Under the pieces are notes generated by a model. The model saw only the letters and a list, made by a program, of their open reading frames with translations. It searched no databases and was not told the origin of the DNA. Shown piece after piece: positions 34,444 through 43,388 of a stretch of 64,000 nt of DNA; the first letter of the stretch is position 1; each line of letters begins with the position of its first letter. The position numbers and the translations under genes were made by a program. Source of the stretch: Pseudochelatococcus sp050946405 (GTDB lineage: Bacteria > Pseudomonadota > Alphaproteobacteria > Rhizobiales > Beijerinckiaceae); assembly GCF_050946405.1 (NCBI RefSeq), contig NZ_JBMNUS010000003.1:1-64000 (forward strand). Reading direction: 5' to 3'.

Positions 34444-35409
34444 ATGCAGCAGATTCCCGGTCGCCTGACCCAGCCGATGGGCTTCATTCTCCTGCCGGGG
34501 TTCGCGCTGATGTCCTATGCCTCCGCGACCGAGCCCCTGCGGGCGGCCAACCTGCTCGCGGGCGGGGTGCTTTACGATATCGTGACGCTCTCACCCGGCG
34601 GCGCGCCCGTCCGCTCGTCGTCGGGCGCGCTGATCGCCTGCGAGCCGCTCGGGCAGGGCGCGCAGGCGCTGCATACGGTTTTCGTCTGCGCCGGCGGCCA
34701 TCCGGGAGAGTGGCATTATCCGCAGGTGCATGCCGCGCTGCGGACGATGGCCCGCAACGGCGTGCGCGTCGGCGGGATTTCCGGCGGGCCGTATCTTCTC
34801 GCCGCCGCCGGCCTGCTGGACGGGCGCGACTTTACGGTTCACTGGGAGCACGCCCCCGCGCTGATCGAGGCGTTTCCGCATCTCGCGCCGCGTCAGGCGC
34901 GGTTCGTGCTGGACGGTAACCGCATCACCTGCGGGGGCGGCGTCGCGCCGCTCGACATGATGCACGCCCTGATCGCCGAACGGATGGGGGCGGATTTCGC
35001 GCGCCGCGTCAGCGACTGGTATCTCCACACGGCGGTGGCCGAGCCCGCCGCGCCGCAGCGGGCTTCCGCGGCGGAACGTTTCGGCGTGCATCATCCGGCC
35101 CTGCTCGACATCCTCGCAAAGATGGAGACGACGATCGAACAACCGCTCGGCCGCCGCCCGATGGCGGCCTTCGCCGGCATCAGTCCCCGGCACCTCGACC
35201 GCCTGTTCGCCGGGCACCTCGGCCGGAGTTTTCTGGAAACCTACAGGAATATCCGGCTGCGGCATGCGCGCCGCCTGTTGCAGCAAAGCCCGCTGTCGAT
35301 TGCGGAAATCGCGTATGCGACGGGCTTTTCGAGCGCGGCGCATTTCTCCACCGCCTATCGGCGCCTGTTCGGCCATCCGCCCCGCCGCGAGCGCGAGAAA
35401 TTTTCCTGA
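34444..35409 (+). CDS. GlxA family AraC-type transcriptional regulator
   Basis: 321 residues. Residues about 12-180 form a DJ-1/PfpI-like domain (VFVCAGGH, GISGGPYLLAAAGLLDG) and residues about 215-320 an AraC double helix-turn-helix (FAGISPRHLDRLF, IAEIAYATGFSSAAHFSTAYR). Relatives include GbdR, which controls glycine betaine and sarcosine catabolism, and rhizobial GlxA next to glxBCD and soxBDAG. Divergence from the dehydrogenase operon suggests that it activates those genes in response to a methylated amine. Confidence 0.88.
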   Translation: MQQIPGRLTQPMGFILLPGFALMSYASATEPLRAANLLAGGVLYDIVTLSPGGAPVRSSSGALIACEPLGQGAQALHTVFVCAGGHPGEWHYPQVHAALRTMARNGVRVGGISGGPYLLAAAGLLDGRDFTVHWEHAPALIEAFPHLAPRQARFVLDGNRITCGGGVAPLDMMHALIAERMGADFARRVSDWYLHTAVAEPAAPQRASAAERFGVHHPALLDILAKMETTIEQPLGRRPMAAFAGISPRHLDRLFAGHLGRSFLETYRNIRLRHARRLLQQSPLSIAEIAYATGFSSAAHFSTAYRRLFGHPPRREREKFS

Positions 35410-35463
35410 TAGTTGAATTTCTTTTACTGTGAGTGATATCGTCGGTTTTTAACCGGAGCGACC

Positions 35464-36171
35464 ATGACGCAGGACACGGCAAAGAAGCAGGGCGCGCGGA
35501 AGGTCTCGCCGATCCTCGAGCCCCATCCCGGTTTCGGCCAGGACCCGCACGCGGTCCGCGAGCCGCGGGAGAACAATCTGGAGATGGCGATCGGGCACGA
35601 GGTGCGCGCCTACCGCAAGAAGCTCGGCCTCACGGTCACGGATCTCGCGGCGGCGACGGGTATGTCGGTCGGCATGCTGTCCAAGATCGAGAATGGCAAC
35701 ATCTCGCCTTCGCTCACCACGTTGCAGGTGCTGTCGCAGTCGCTCGGCGTGCCGTTGACGGCGTTCTTCCGGCGCTTCGAGGAACCGCGCAACGCGACCT
35801 TCGTCAAGGCGGGCGAGGGGCTCAACATCGAGCGCCGGGGAACGCGCGCCGGCCATCAATACAGCCTGCTCGGCCATGTCGACAACAATTCGAGCGGCGT
35901 CACGGTCGAACCCTATCTGATCACGCTGACCACCGGGTCGGACGTTTTCCCCACCTTCCAGCACGAGGGCATGGAGTTCCTTTACATGCTGGAGGGCGAG
36001 GTCGTCTACCGCCACGCGGACAAGCTCTACCCGATGCAGCCCGGCGACAGCCTGTTCTTCGATGCCGACGCCCCGCACGGGCCGGAGGAACTCGTCAAGC
36101 TGCCCGCGCGCTATCTCTCCATCATCTCCTATCCCCACAAGCACGCCGCAGGGGAGGGGTCTTTGCCTTAG
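35464..36171 (+). CDS. XRE family regulator with cupin domain
   Basis: 235 residues. A Cro/C1-type helix-turn-helix lies near residues 45-100 (TVTDLAAATGMSVGMLSKIENGNISPS) and a cupin-2 domain near 150-225 (EGMEFLYMLEGEVVYRHAD... PGDSLFFDADAPHGPEEL). XRE-cupin proteins sense small molecules, often amino-acid or polyamine related. It precedes mgsA by 83 bases and probably controls the mgsABC-gmaS unit. Confidence 0.9.
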   Translation: MTQDTAKKQGARKVSPILEPHPGFGQDPHAVREPRENNLEMAIGHEVRAYRKKLGLTVTDLAAATGMSVGMLSKIENGNISPSLTTLQVLSQSLGVPLTAFFRRFEEPRNATFVKAGEGLNIERRGTRAGHQYSLLGHVDNNSSGVTVEPYLITLTTGSDVFPTFQHEGMEFLYMLEGEVVYRHADKLYPMQPGDSLFFDADAPHGPEELVKLPARYLSIISYPHKHAAGEGSLP

Positions 36172-36190
36172 AAGAAAATTTTATTCTTCA
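36172..36190. promoter_or_regulatory. AT-rich inverted repeat in the mgsA promoter region
   Basis: GAAGAAAATTTTATTCTTC begins just after the XRE-cupin stop codon. Symmetric arms GAAGAA/TTCTTC surround an AT core. It lies just upstream of a candidate promoter (TTGACC at 36194 and TAGCTC about 17 bases on) and is a plausible operator for the XRE-cupin protein. Confidence 0.4.
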
Positions 36191-36193
36191 TAA

Positions 36194-36222
36194 TTGACCA
36201 TCCCGATGCCGCGTGCTAGCTC
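36194..36222 (+). promoter_or_regulatory. Candidate sigma-70 promoter for mgsABC
   Basis: TTGACC at 36194-36199, a 17-base spacer, and TAGCTC at 36217-36222 in the 83-base gap before mgsA. The -10 match is weak. Confidence 0.4.
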
Positions 36223-36254
36223 TTGTTCATCAACGAACGGAGGGTGCAGGGACG

Positions 36255-37157
36255 ATGTGCGGTATTGTCGGACTATTCTTGAAGGACCGGACGCTTGAGC
36301 CGAAGCTCGGCGATCTGCTGTCCGACATGTTGATCTCGATGACGGATCGGGGGCCGGATTCGGCGGGCATCGCGATCTATCGGCCGTCGCCGGACGGCGA
36401 CACCAAGCTGACATTGCAATCGGGGGCTCCGCAGGCGGATTTCGTCGGCTTGCAGGCCGATCTGCTGGAGGCCGGCATCGCGGCGTCGGTCACGGTCAAG
36501 AGCACGCATGCGGTCGTGGAAACCGCAGCCCCGGCAAGCGACGTGCGCGCCTTCCTCGCGGCGCGCCGGCCTTCCGTCCGTGTCATGGGGGCGGGTTGCA
36601 GCGTTGAGATCTATAAGGAAACCGGTCTGCCGAAGGATGTCGTCGAGCGCTTCGGCATCCGCGGCATGGGCGGCACGCATGGCGTGGGCCATACCCGCAT
36701 GGCGACGGAATCCGCCGTCACCACGCTCGGCGCGCATCCTTTTTCCACCGGCGCCGACCAATGCCTGGTCCACAACGGGTCGCTGTCCAATCACAACAAC
36801 CTGCGCCGCGCGCTGGCCCGCGAGGGCATCACGCTGGAAACGCACAACGATTCCGAGGTTGCGGCCGCCTATCTGACGGCTGAAATGGCGAAGGGAAAGG
36901 ATCTCGGCGAGGCGCTCGGCAGCGCGCTCGACGATCTCGACGGTTTCTTCACCTTCGTCGTCGGCACCGCGTCCGGCTTCGGCGTGCTGCGCGATCCGAT
37001 CGCCTGCAAGCCCGCCGTCATGGCGGAGACCGACCGGTATGTCGCCTTCGGTTCCGAATACCGCGCGCTCGTCAACCTGCCGGGCATCGAGAACGCCCGC
37101 ATCTGGGAGCCGGAACCGGCCACCGTCTATTTCTGGGACCACGACAAGGCCGCCTGA
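36255..37157 (+). CDS. mgsA: N-methylglutamate synthase subunit A (class II amidotransferase-like)
   Basis: 300 residues. It begins MCGIVGLFLKD; Cys2 is the Ntn-hydrolase nucleophile of class II glutamine amidotransferases, and RGPDSAGIAIY, GVGHTRMATES and LVHNGSLSNHNNLR are the usual following blocks. In the N-methylglutamate pathway, MgsABC forms N-methylglutamate from gamma-glutamylmethylamide and 2-oxoglutarate, with this subunit releasing methylamine from its amide. Also called GlxB in rhizobia. GGAGGG precedes ATG 36255. Next to mgsB, mgsC and gmaS, the identity is well supported. Confidence 0.9.
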   Translation: MCGIVGLFLKDRTLEPKLGDLLSDMLISMTDRGPDSAGIAIYRPSPDGDTKLTLQSGAPQADFVGLQADLLEAGIAASVTVKSTHAVVETAAPASDVRAFLAARRPSVRVMGAGCSVEIYKETGLPKDVVERFGIRGMGGTHGVGHTRMATESAVTTLGAHPFSTGADQCLVHNGSLSNHNNLRRALAREGITLETHNDSEVAAAYLTAEMAKGKDLGEALGSALDDLDGFFTFVVGTASGFGVLRDPIACKPAVMAETDRYVAFGSEYRALVNLPGIENARIWEPEPATVYFWDHDKAA

Positions 37158-37225
37158 GCGCCCGCCCGTCTTCCCGACCGGCAAGCCTGCATCAAGCAGG
37201 CGCAAACCTGGGGAACATGTCATCC

Positions 37226-37912
37226 ATGTCCGTTTTCGATCTTTCCAGAACGCCGCTGCGCGAACTCAACGGCGCATTGCGCAACCTTCCGCAAGGAAGC
37301 AACGACATCGCCTTCGAGGTGCTCAACCCGCGCGGCAGCCATGCCGTCGCCGTCGGCATCGACGCGCCGGTGGCCGTCGATGTCCGCGGGTCGGTCGGCT
37401 ACTACTGCGCCGGCATGAACGACGGCGGCACCGTCGTCATCCATGGCTCCGCCGGGCCGGGAGTCGCCGAGAACATGATGTCGGGCACCGTCGTCGTGGA
37501 GGGCGACGCCAGCCAGTACGCGGGCGCGACGGGCAGGGGCGGCCTCCTCGTCATCAAGGGCAACGCCGCCTCGCGCTGCGGCATCTCGATGAAGGGCATC
37601 GACATCGTGGTGCACGGAAGCATCGGGCATATGTCGGCTTTCATGGGGCAGTCGGGGCATCTCGTCGTCCTCGGAGATGCGGGTGACGCGCTGGGCGATT
37701 CCCTTTACGAGGCGAGGCTCTTCGTTCGCGGCACGGTGAAAAGCCTCGGCGCCGACTGCATCGAGAAGAAAATGCGGCCGGAACATCGCGCGAAGCTCGC
37801 GGAACTTCTCGAAAAGGCCGGCGTCCACGACGTCAGCCCGGAGGAGTTCAGGCGCTACGGGTCTGCCCGCACGCTCTACAACTTCAACATCGACAACGCG
37901 GACGCCTATTGA
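37226..37912 (+). CDS. mgsB: N-methylglutamate synthase subunit B (glutamate synthase GXGXG domain)
   Basis: 228 residues corresponding to the C-terminal GXGXG beta-helix of glutamate synthase; repeating glycine pairs are visible (VIHGSAGPGVAENM, VVEGDASQYAGATGRGG, VVHGSIGHMSAFMGQSG). Also known as GlxC. ATG 37226 lies about ten bases from GGGGAA; the ATG at 37217 is too close to that ribosome site. Structural subunit of the MgsABC complex. Confidence 0.88.
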   Translation: MSVFDLSRTPLRELNGALRNLPQGSNDIAFEVLNPRGSHAVAVGIDAPVAVDVRGSVGYYCAGMNDGGTVVIHGSAGPGVAENMMSGTVVVEGDASQYAGATGRGGLLVIKGNAASRCGISMKGIDIVVHGSIGHMSAFMGQSGHLVVLGDAGDALGDSLYEARLFVRGTVKSLGADCIEKKMRPEHRAKLAELLEKAGVHDVSPEEFRRYGSARTLYNFNIDNADAY

Positions 37913-37927
37913 AGCGAGGGACCCGTC

Positions 37928-39256
37928 ATGAGCTATCACAATCCCCACACTCCCCCGCGCAAGTCCGCGACCTTCGACGACTATACGCTCGCCGAAATCC
38001 GCCGCGCCGCCGCGACCGGCATCTATGACATCCGCGGCGGCGGCACGAAGCGCAAGGTGCCGCATTTCGACGACCTGCTGTTCCTCGGGGCCTCCATATC
38101 CCGCTATCCGCTCGAAGGGTATCGCGAGAAGTGCGAGACGTCGGTCGTTCTCGGCACGCGTTTTGCAAAAAAGCCCATCGAACTGAAGATTCCGGTCACG
38201 ATCGCGGGCATGAGCTTCGGCGCATTGTCAGCCCAGGCGAAGGAAGCGCTCGGGCGCGGGGCGACGCTCGCCGGAACCTCGACGACGACGGGTGACGGCG
38301 GCATGACGGATGAAGAACGCGGACACAGCCGGATTCTCGTTTATCAGTATCTGCCGTCGCGCTACGGCATGAACCCGCGCGACCTGCGCCGGGCGGACGC
38401 GATCGAGGTCGTCGTGGGCCAGGGCGCCAAGCCCGGCGGCGGCGGCATGCTGCTCGGCCAGAAGATATCGGACCGCGTGGCCGAGATGCGCACGCTGCCC
38501 AAGGGCATCGACCAGCGCTCCGCCTGCCGTCATCCCGACTGGACAGGGCCGGACGATCTGGAAATCAAGATCATGGAGTTGCGGGAGATCACGGATTGGG
38601 AGAAGCCCATCTACATCAAGATCGGCGGCGCGCGGCCCTATTACGATGTCGCTCTCGCCGTCAAGGCAGGCGCGGACGTGGTGGTGCTTGACGGGATGCA
38701 GGGCGGCACGGCGGCGACGCAGGACGTCTTCATCGAGCATGTCGGCATGCCGACGCTCGCCTGCATCCGGCCTGCCGTGCAGGCATTGCAGGATCTGGGC
38801 ATGCATCGCAAGGTGCAGCTCGTCGTTTCCGGCGGCATCCGGTCGGGGGCCGATGTCGCCAAGGCGCTGGCTCTGGGGGCCGATGCGGTATCGGTCGGCA
38901 CCGCCGCGCTCGTCGCCATCGGTGACAACGATCCGCGCTGGGAGGACGAATACCGGGCGCTGGGCAGCACGGCGGGCGCGTATGACGATTGGCACGAGGG
39001 CCGTGACCCCGCCGGCATCACCACGCAGGACCCGGAACTGGCGAGCCGCCTCGATCCCGTCTCCGCCGGCCGCCGGCTCGCGAATTACCTCAAGGTCATG
39101 ACGCTGGAGGCCCAGACCATCGCCCGCGCCTGCGGCAAGAACCACCTGCACAATCTGGAGCCGGAAGACCTGTGCGCCCTCACCCTGGAGGCGGCCGCCA
39201 TGGCGCAGGTGCCGCTTGCCGGCACCGGCTGGTATCCGGGCGGGAACGGCTTTTGA
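37928..39256 (+). CDS. mgsC: N-methylglutamate synthase subunit C (FMN-binding glutamate synthase-like)
   Basis: 442 residues of the FMN-dependent glutamate synthase barrel. ITIAGMSFGALS, GQGAKPGGGGMLLGQKIS, VVVLDGMQGGTAAT and VSGGIRSGADVAKALALGADAVSVGTAAL mark the flavin and phosphate-binding loops; C-terminal cysteines for an iron-sulfur centre are limited (RACGKNH). It performs the reductive amination that yields N-methylglutamate. Also called GlxD. Confidence 0.9.
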   Translation: MSYHNPHTPPRKSATFDDYTLAEIRRAAATGIYDIRGGGTKRKVPHFDDLLFLGASISRYPLEGYREKCETSVVLGTRFAKKPIELKIPVTIAGMSFGALSAQAKEALGRGATLAGTSTTTGDGGMTDEERGHSRILVYQYLPSRYGMNPRDLRRADAIEVVVGQGAKPGGGGMLLGQKISDRVAEMRTLPKGIDQRSACRHPDWTGPDDLEIKIMELREITDWEKPIYIKIGGARPYYDVALAVKAGADVVVLDGMQGGTAATQDVFIEHVGMPTLACIRPAVQALQDLGMHRKVQLVVSGGIRSGADVAKALALGADAVSVGTAALVAIGDNDPRWEDEYRALGSTAGAYDDWHEGRDPAGITTQDPELASRLDPVSAGRRLANYLKVMTLEAQTIARACGKNHLHNLEPEDLCALTLEAAAMAQVPLAGTGWYPGGNGF

Positions 39257-39259
39257 GAC

Positions 39260-39358
39260 GATATCCAAACCCGCGGCCTGTAACGGGAGGGCAGGTTCGC
39301 ATCCACCAATAAGAAAGTTGGATATCCGGCTAAGCCGCGACACAAGCGGCGGATATCC
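39260..39358. repeat. Three GATATCC copies in the mgsC-gmaS gap
   Basis: GATATCC occurs at 39260-39266, 39321-39327 and 39352-39358 within the 117-base gap. They may be regulator sites or chance; spacing is 61 and 31 bases. Confidence 0.2.
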
Positions 39359-39373
39359 CGAAGGGGAACTGAA

Positions 39374-40681
39374 GTGACACAGGAGCTTTCCGAATACGCT
39401 GCCGAAAACAGAATCAAGTATTTCATGATCAGCTACACGGACCTTTTCGGCGGGCAGCGCGCGAAACTGGTTCCGGCCGAGGCGATCGCCGGCATGCAGC
39501 GGGACGGCGCGAGTTTCGCCGGCTTCGCGACGTGGCTCGACCTCACCCCCGCCCATCCCGACCTGTTCGCCATCCCCGATGCCTCGTCGGTCATCCGGTT
39601 GCCCTGGAATCGTGACGTCGCGTGGGTGGCGGCCGACTGCGTCATGGACGACACGCCAGTGGAGCAGGCGCCGCGTGTCGTGCTCAAGCGGCTGATCGCC
39701 GAGGCGGCGCAGGAGGGGCTGCGGGTGAAGACCGGCGTCGAGCCGGAGTTCTTCCTCATCTCGCCGGACGGCGCGACCATCTCCGACACGTTCGATACGG
39801 CGCAAAAGCCCTGCTATGACCAGCAGGCGGTGATGCGCCGCTATCATGTCATCGCCGAGATCTGCGACAGCATGCTCGAACTCGGCTGGAAACCGTACCA
39901 GAACGACCACGAGGACGCGAACGGCCAGTTCGAGATGAACTGGGAATTCGACGACGCCTTGCGCACGGCCGACAAGCATTCGTTCTTCAAGTTCATGGTG
40001 AAGTCGATAGCCGAGAAGCACGGGCTGCGCGCGACGTTCATGCCCAAGCCTTTCAAGGGGTTGACCGGTAACGGCTGCCACGCCCACATCTCGGTGTGGG
40101 ATCCCGATGGAGAGGTGAACGCCTTCGCCGACAGGTCGATGCCTTTCGGTCTTTCCGCGCAGGGCAAGCATTTCCTGGGCGGCATCATGAAGCATGCTTC
40201 CGGGCTCGCGGCCGTCACCAATCCGACGGTCAATTCCTACAAGCGCATCAACGCGCCGCGAACCACCTCCGGCGCGACATGGGCGCCGAACGCCATCACC
40301 TGGACCGGCAACAACCGCACCCACATGGTGCGCGTGCCGGGTCCCGGCCGCTTCGAGCTGCGCCTGCCGGACGGCGCCGTCAACCCGTATCTGCTTCAGG
40401 CGATCATCATCGCGGCCGGCCTGTCGGGCATCCGCTCGCAGGCCGATCCGGGGCCGCACCACGATATCGACATGTATGCCGACGGCCACAAGCTCACGGA
40501 TACGCCGAAACTGCCGCTCAACCTGCTCGACGCATTGCGCGAGTACGAGCGGGATGCGGAGTTGCAGAGGGCCTTGGGCGGCGCGTTCTCGGCCGCCTAT
40601 CTCAAGCTCAAGCATGATGAGTGGAACGTCTATTGCTCGCAGTTCACGAACTGGGAACACGCGACCACCCTGGACATCTGA
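39374..40681 (+). CDS. gmaS: Gamma-glutamylmethylamide synthetase (glutamine synthetase type III/GlnT-like)
   Basis: 435 residues of the glutamine synthetase family. ATP and metal blocks are visible: GVEPEFFL, NDHEDANGQFEMNW, GNGCHAHISVW and NRTHMVRVPGPGRFELRLPDGAVNPYL. Enzymes of this subgroup ligate methylamine to glutamate using ATP, the first step of the pathway. The start is GTG at 39374, with AGGGGAA upstream. Placement after mgsABC and near the mgd-type genes supports the GmaS assignment over ammonium-assimilating GlnA. Confidence 0.9.
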   Translation: MTQELSEYAAENRIKYFMISYTDLFGGQRAKLVPAEAIAGMQRDGASFAGFATWLDLTPAHPDLFAIPDASSVIRLPWNRDVAWVAADCVMDDTPVEQAPRVVLKRLIAEAAQEGLRVKTGVEPEFFLISPDGATISDTFDTAQKPCYDQQAVMRRYHVIAEICDSMLELGWKPYQNDHEDANGQFEMNWEFDDALRTADKHSFFKFMVKSIAEKHGLRATFMPKPFKGLTGNGCHAHISVWDPDGEVNAFADRSMPFGLSAQGKHFLGGIMKHASGLAAVTNPTVNSYKRINAPRTTSGATWAPNAITWTGNNRTHMVRVPGPGRFELRLPDGAVNPYLLQAIIIAAGLSGIRSQADPGPHHDIDMYADGHKLTDTPKLPLNLLDALREYERDAELQRALGGAFSAAYLKLKHDEWNVYCSQFTNWEHATTLDI

Positions 40682-40760
40682 GATCCCCAGCCGCCTCAGC
40701 GATCATCTTCCCCGTGCCGCGCACGGGGAAGCCCTCCTCGTCCGGAGAGCGAGAGCCGTC

Positions 40761-41645
40761 ATGACAACTTTCATTCTCACCGCCACCTGCATATCCACAC
40801 GCGGGATCGTCGCCGCGATAACGACCTTTCTCGCGGAGAAGGGCTGCAACATCGTCGACTCGTCGCAATTCGACGATCTCGACACCGGCCGCTTCTTCAT
40901 CCGCGTCTCCTTCATTTCCGAGGAAGGCGTCGGCCGTCCGGTCCTCGTCGACACCTTCGCCCCCATCGCCGAGAAGTTCGGCATGGCGTGGGAATTCCAC
41001 GATACCAGGGAGCGCATGAAGGTTCTGCTGATGGTCTCGCGCTTCGGCCATTGTCTGAACGACCTGCTTTACCGCTGGCGGATCGGCGCATTGCCGATCG
41101 ATATCGTCGGCGTGGTGTCCAATCATTTCGACTACCAGAAGCTCGTCGTGAACCACGATATTCCGTTTCACCACGTCAAGGTGACGAAGGAGAACAAGCC
41201 GCGGGCCGAGGCGCAATTGCTCGACATCGTTCGGCAGACGGGAACCGACCTCATCGTGCTCGCCCGCTACATGCAGATCCTGTCGGATAACCTGTGCGCG
41301 GAGATGTCGGGCCGCGTCATCAACATCCACCATTCCTTCCTGCCGAGCTTCAAGGGCGCCAATCCGTACAAGCAGGCCTATGAGCGGGGCGTGAAACTCA
41401 TCGGCGCGACCGCCCATTACGTGACCGCCGATCTCGATGAGGGGCCCATCATCGAGCAGGGCACGGTGCGCATCACCCACGCGCAGAGCCCGGACGACTA
41501 CGTTTCCATCGGTCGCGACGTTGAAAGCCAGGTTCTGGCGCGCGCCATCCATGCGCACATTCACCACCGCACCTTCATCAACGGCAACCGCACGGTCGTC
41601 TTCCCGGCGAGCCCCGGCAGCTATGCTTCCGAGCGGATGGGCTGA
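40761..41645 (+). CDS. purU: Formyltetrahydrofolate deformylase
   Basis: 294 residues. The N-terminal ACT domain (about 1-80) is followed by a formyltransferase domain with the catalytic INIHHSFLPSFKGANPY and the aspartate in DLDEGPIIEQ. It releases formate from 10-formyl-tetrahydrofolate. The frame is open upstream within gmaS, but ATG 40761 matches the family N-terminus. Beside folD and the methyl-oxidising complex it completes conversion of the N-methyl carbon to formate. Confidence 0.93.
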   Translation: MTTFILTATCISTRGIVAAITTFLAEKGCNIVDSSQFDDLDTGRFFIRVSFISEEGVGRPVLVDTFAPIAEKFGMAWEFHDTRERMKVLLMVSRFGHCLNDLLYRWRIGALPIDIVGVVSNHFDYQKLVVNHDIPFHHVKVTKENKPRAEAQLLDIVRQTGTDLIVLARYMQILSDNLCAEMSGRVINIHHSFLPSFKGANPYKQAYERGVKLIGATAHYVTADLDEGPIIEQGTVRITHAQSPDDYVSIGRDVESQVLARAIHAHIHHRTFINGNRTVVFPASPGSYASERMG

Positions 41646-41656
41646 GAGGCTGAACC

Positions 41657-42556
41657 ATGGCTGAAATCATCGATGGAAAGCGGATCGCCGCCTCCGTGGT
41701 CGCGGCGGTGAAGGCGGCGGCTCTCGCCCTGGAGCAGCGGCAGGGCGTGCGGCCGGGTCTCGCCGTCGTCATCGTCGGCGACGATCCCGCAAGCCACACC
41801 TATGTGGCCGCCAAGAGCCGCATGGCGAAGGAATGCGGTTTCAACTCCATCCAGCATACGCTGCCGGCCGGCGCGACGCAGGCGGAACTCGCCGCCCTCG
41901 TCCGGTCTCTCAATGACGACGCCGCCATCCACGGCATACTGGTGCAGCTTCCGCTGCCGGGGCACCTCGACCCGGAGCCGATCATCCAGTCGATCCGGCC
42001 GGAAAAGGACGTCGACGGTCTCCATGTCGTCAACGCCGGCAAGCTCGCCACCGGCGATCTTGCCACCGGCCTCGTCTCCTGCACGCCCGCCGGCGCGATG
42101 GTCTTCGTCCGCCGTATTCACGGCGCGGACCTCTCGGGCCTGAATGCCGTCGTGGTGGGGCGCTCGAACCTGTTCGGCAAGCCGATGGCGCAACTGCTGC
42201 TGAACGCCAACGCGACGGTGACGGTCGCGCACTCGCGCACCGGAGACCTGCCGTCATTCTGTCGAAACGCGGATATCCTCGTCGCCGCAGTCGGCCGGCC
42301 GGAAATGGTGAAAGCCGATTGGGTGCGGCCCGGCGCGACCGTGATCGATGTCGGCATCAACCGGATTCCCGCACCCGAAAGAGGTGAGGGCAAGACCCGC
42401 CTCGTCGGCGATGTCGCCTTCGCGGAATGCGCCGGTGTCGCTTCCGTCATCACGCCGGTGCCCGGCGGCGTGGGGCCGATGACCATCGCCATGCTGATGG
42501 CCAACACGGTCATCGCGGCGCATCGCGCGCAAGGACTGACGCCGCCGGCGTTCTGA
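41657..42556 (+). CDS. folD: Methylenetetrahydrofolate dehydrogenase/cyclohydrolase
   Basis: 299 residues. The catalytic lysine is in YVAAKSRMAKECG, the NADP-binding motif is GRSNLFGKPMAQLLL, and PGGVGPMTIAML is near the C-terminus. It turns 5,10-methylene-tetrahydrofolate into 10-formyl-tetrahydrofolate, the substrate of purU 11 bases upstream. Possibly a second, pathway-dedicated copy. Confidence 0.95.
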   Translation: MAEIIDGKRIAASVVAAVKAAALALEQRQGVRPGLAVVIVGDDPASHTYVAAKSRMAKECGFNSIQHTLPAGATQAELAALVRSLNDDAAIHGILVQLPLPGHLDPEPIIQSIRPEKDVDGLHVVNAGKLATGDLATGLVSCTPAGAMVFVRRIHGADLSGLNAVVVGRSNLFGKPMAQLLLNANATVTVAHSRTGDLPSFCRNADILVAAVGRPEMVKADWVRPGATVIDVGINRIPAPERGEGKTRLVGDVAFAECAGVASVITPVPGGVGPMTIAMLMANTVIAAHRAQGLTPPAF

Positions 42557-42594
42557 CCATGCCGGAAAGCGGGCGACGCCGCCCCCGGCGGTTG

Positions 42595-43290
42595 TCATGC
42601 CCTGTCTGCCGGCCCCAGGAGCGTGCGGGCGATCGCCGCCGCTTCGGAGACGTGTATCCGGCAGGCCTCGGCCGCCGCCACGGGGTCGTTTCGCTCGATG
42701 GCGCCGAAGATCTCGCGAATCCTGGCGGGGCCGGATACCGTGCGGTTGGCGGTGGCGAGCGTCATGACGCGCAGCCGGGAAATGCGGCTGTTGAGCCGAC
42801 ATACGATCTCCCAGGCGATCGTATGTCCGCCCGCCTCGAAAATGATCCTGTAAAGCTCCGTGGTCGCATCGAGAATCGCGGCCGGCGCATTCGTCCTGGA
42901 CGTGCGGTCCAGTTCCTCCATCGCCGCCGCGAGTTTCGCCTTGATGCCGGCGTCGGCCAGACGCGCGCAATCGGCGACCGCCGCCGATTCAAGCGCGATG
43001 CGGATGTCGTAGATCTGCCGGGCGTTGTCCCAGTCGAGGCGCGCGACGATCGGCCCCTGCTTGGGCAGCATCTCGACAAGCCCTTCGGCTTCCAGATGCC
43101 GGATGACCTCCCGGATGACGGAGCGCGACACGCCCAGCTGATCGCACAAGGTGCGTTCCACCAGTCGCTCTCCCGGCTCGAACAGGCCGCTGATGATCGC
43201 CCGGCGCATGCGCTTGAGCGCCAGTTCCCGGAGGGTCGCCGGCGGGGTTTCGATGCGCAGCGCGGCGAGATTTTCGGCTGATTTGCTCAT
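42595..43290 (-). CDS. GntR family regulator, FCD/FadR subfamily
   Basis: 231 residues. The winged helix is at about 20-85 (LVERTLCDQLGVSRSVIREVIRHLEAEGL) and the all-helical FCD ligand-binding domain follows, with metal-binding histidines expected near GGHTIAWE. It is divergent from the operon starting at 43389, with a perfect ATGGTATACCAT palindrome between them, so it almost certainly regulates that operon. AGGGATG precedes the start. Confidence 0.9.
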   Translation of the reverse strand: MSKSAENLAALRIETPPATLRELALKRMRRAIISGLFEPGERLVERTLCDQLGVSRSVIREVIRHLEAEGLVEMLPKQGPIVARLDWDNARQIYDIRIALESAAVADCARLADAGIKAKLAAAMEELDRTSRTNAPAAILDATTELYRIIFEAGGHTIAWEIVCRLNSRISRLRVMTLATANRTVSGPARIREIFGAIERNDPVAAAEACRIHVSEAAAIARTLLGPADRA

Positions 43291-43344
43291 GACATCCCTT
43301 TATGCGCAAAAATTCATCCGCGCAAGATGTTGACATGCCATATG

Positions 43345-43356
43345 ATGGTATACCAT
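43345..43356. promoter_or_regulatory. Putative operator of the FCD-type GntR regulator
   Basis: ATGGTATACCAT, a perfect 12-base palindrome containing TGGTATACCA, the kind of site bound by FCD-family GntR proteins. It lies 33 bases before the first operon gene. Confidence 0.7.
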
Positions 43357-43388
43357 GATCGCGAAAGTCAAATCGACAGGAGAAACCC

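Noticed and set aside
38228..40660. An 810-codon minus-strand open frame opposite mgsC and gmaS
   Set aside because: Antisense shadow of two recognised enzymes; no domain, no ribosome site.
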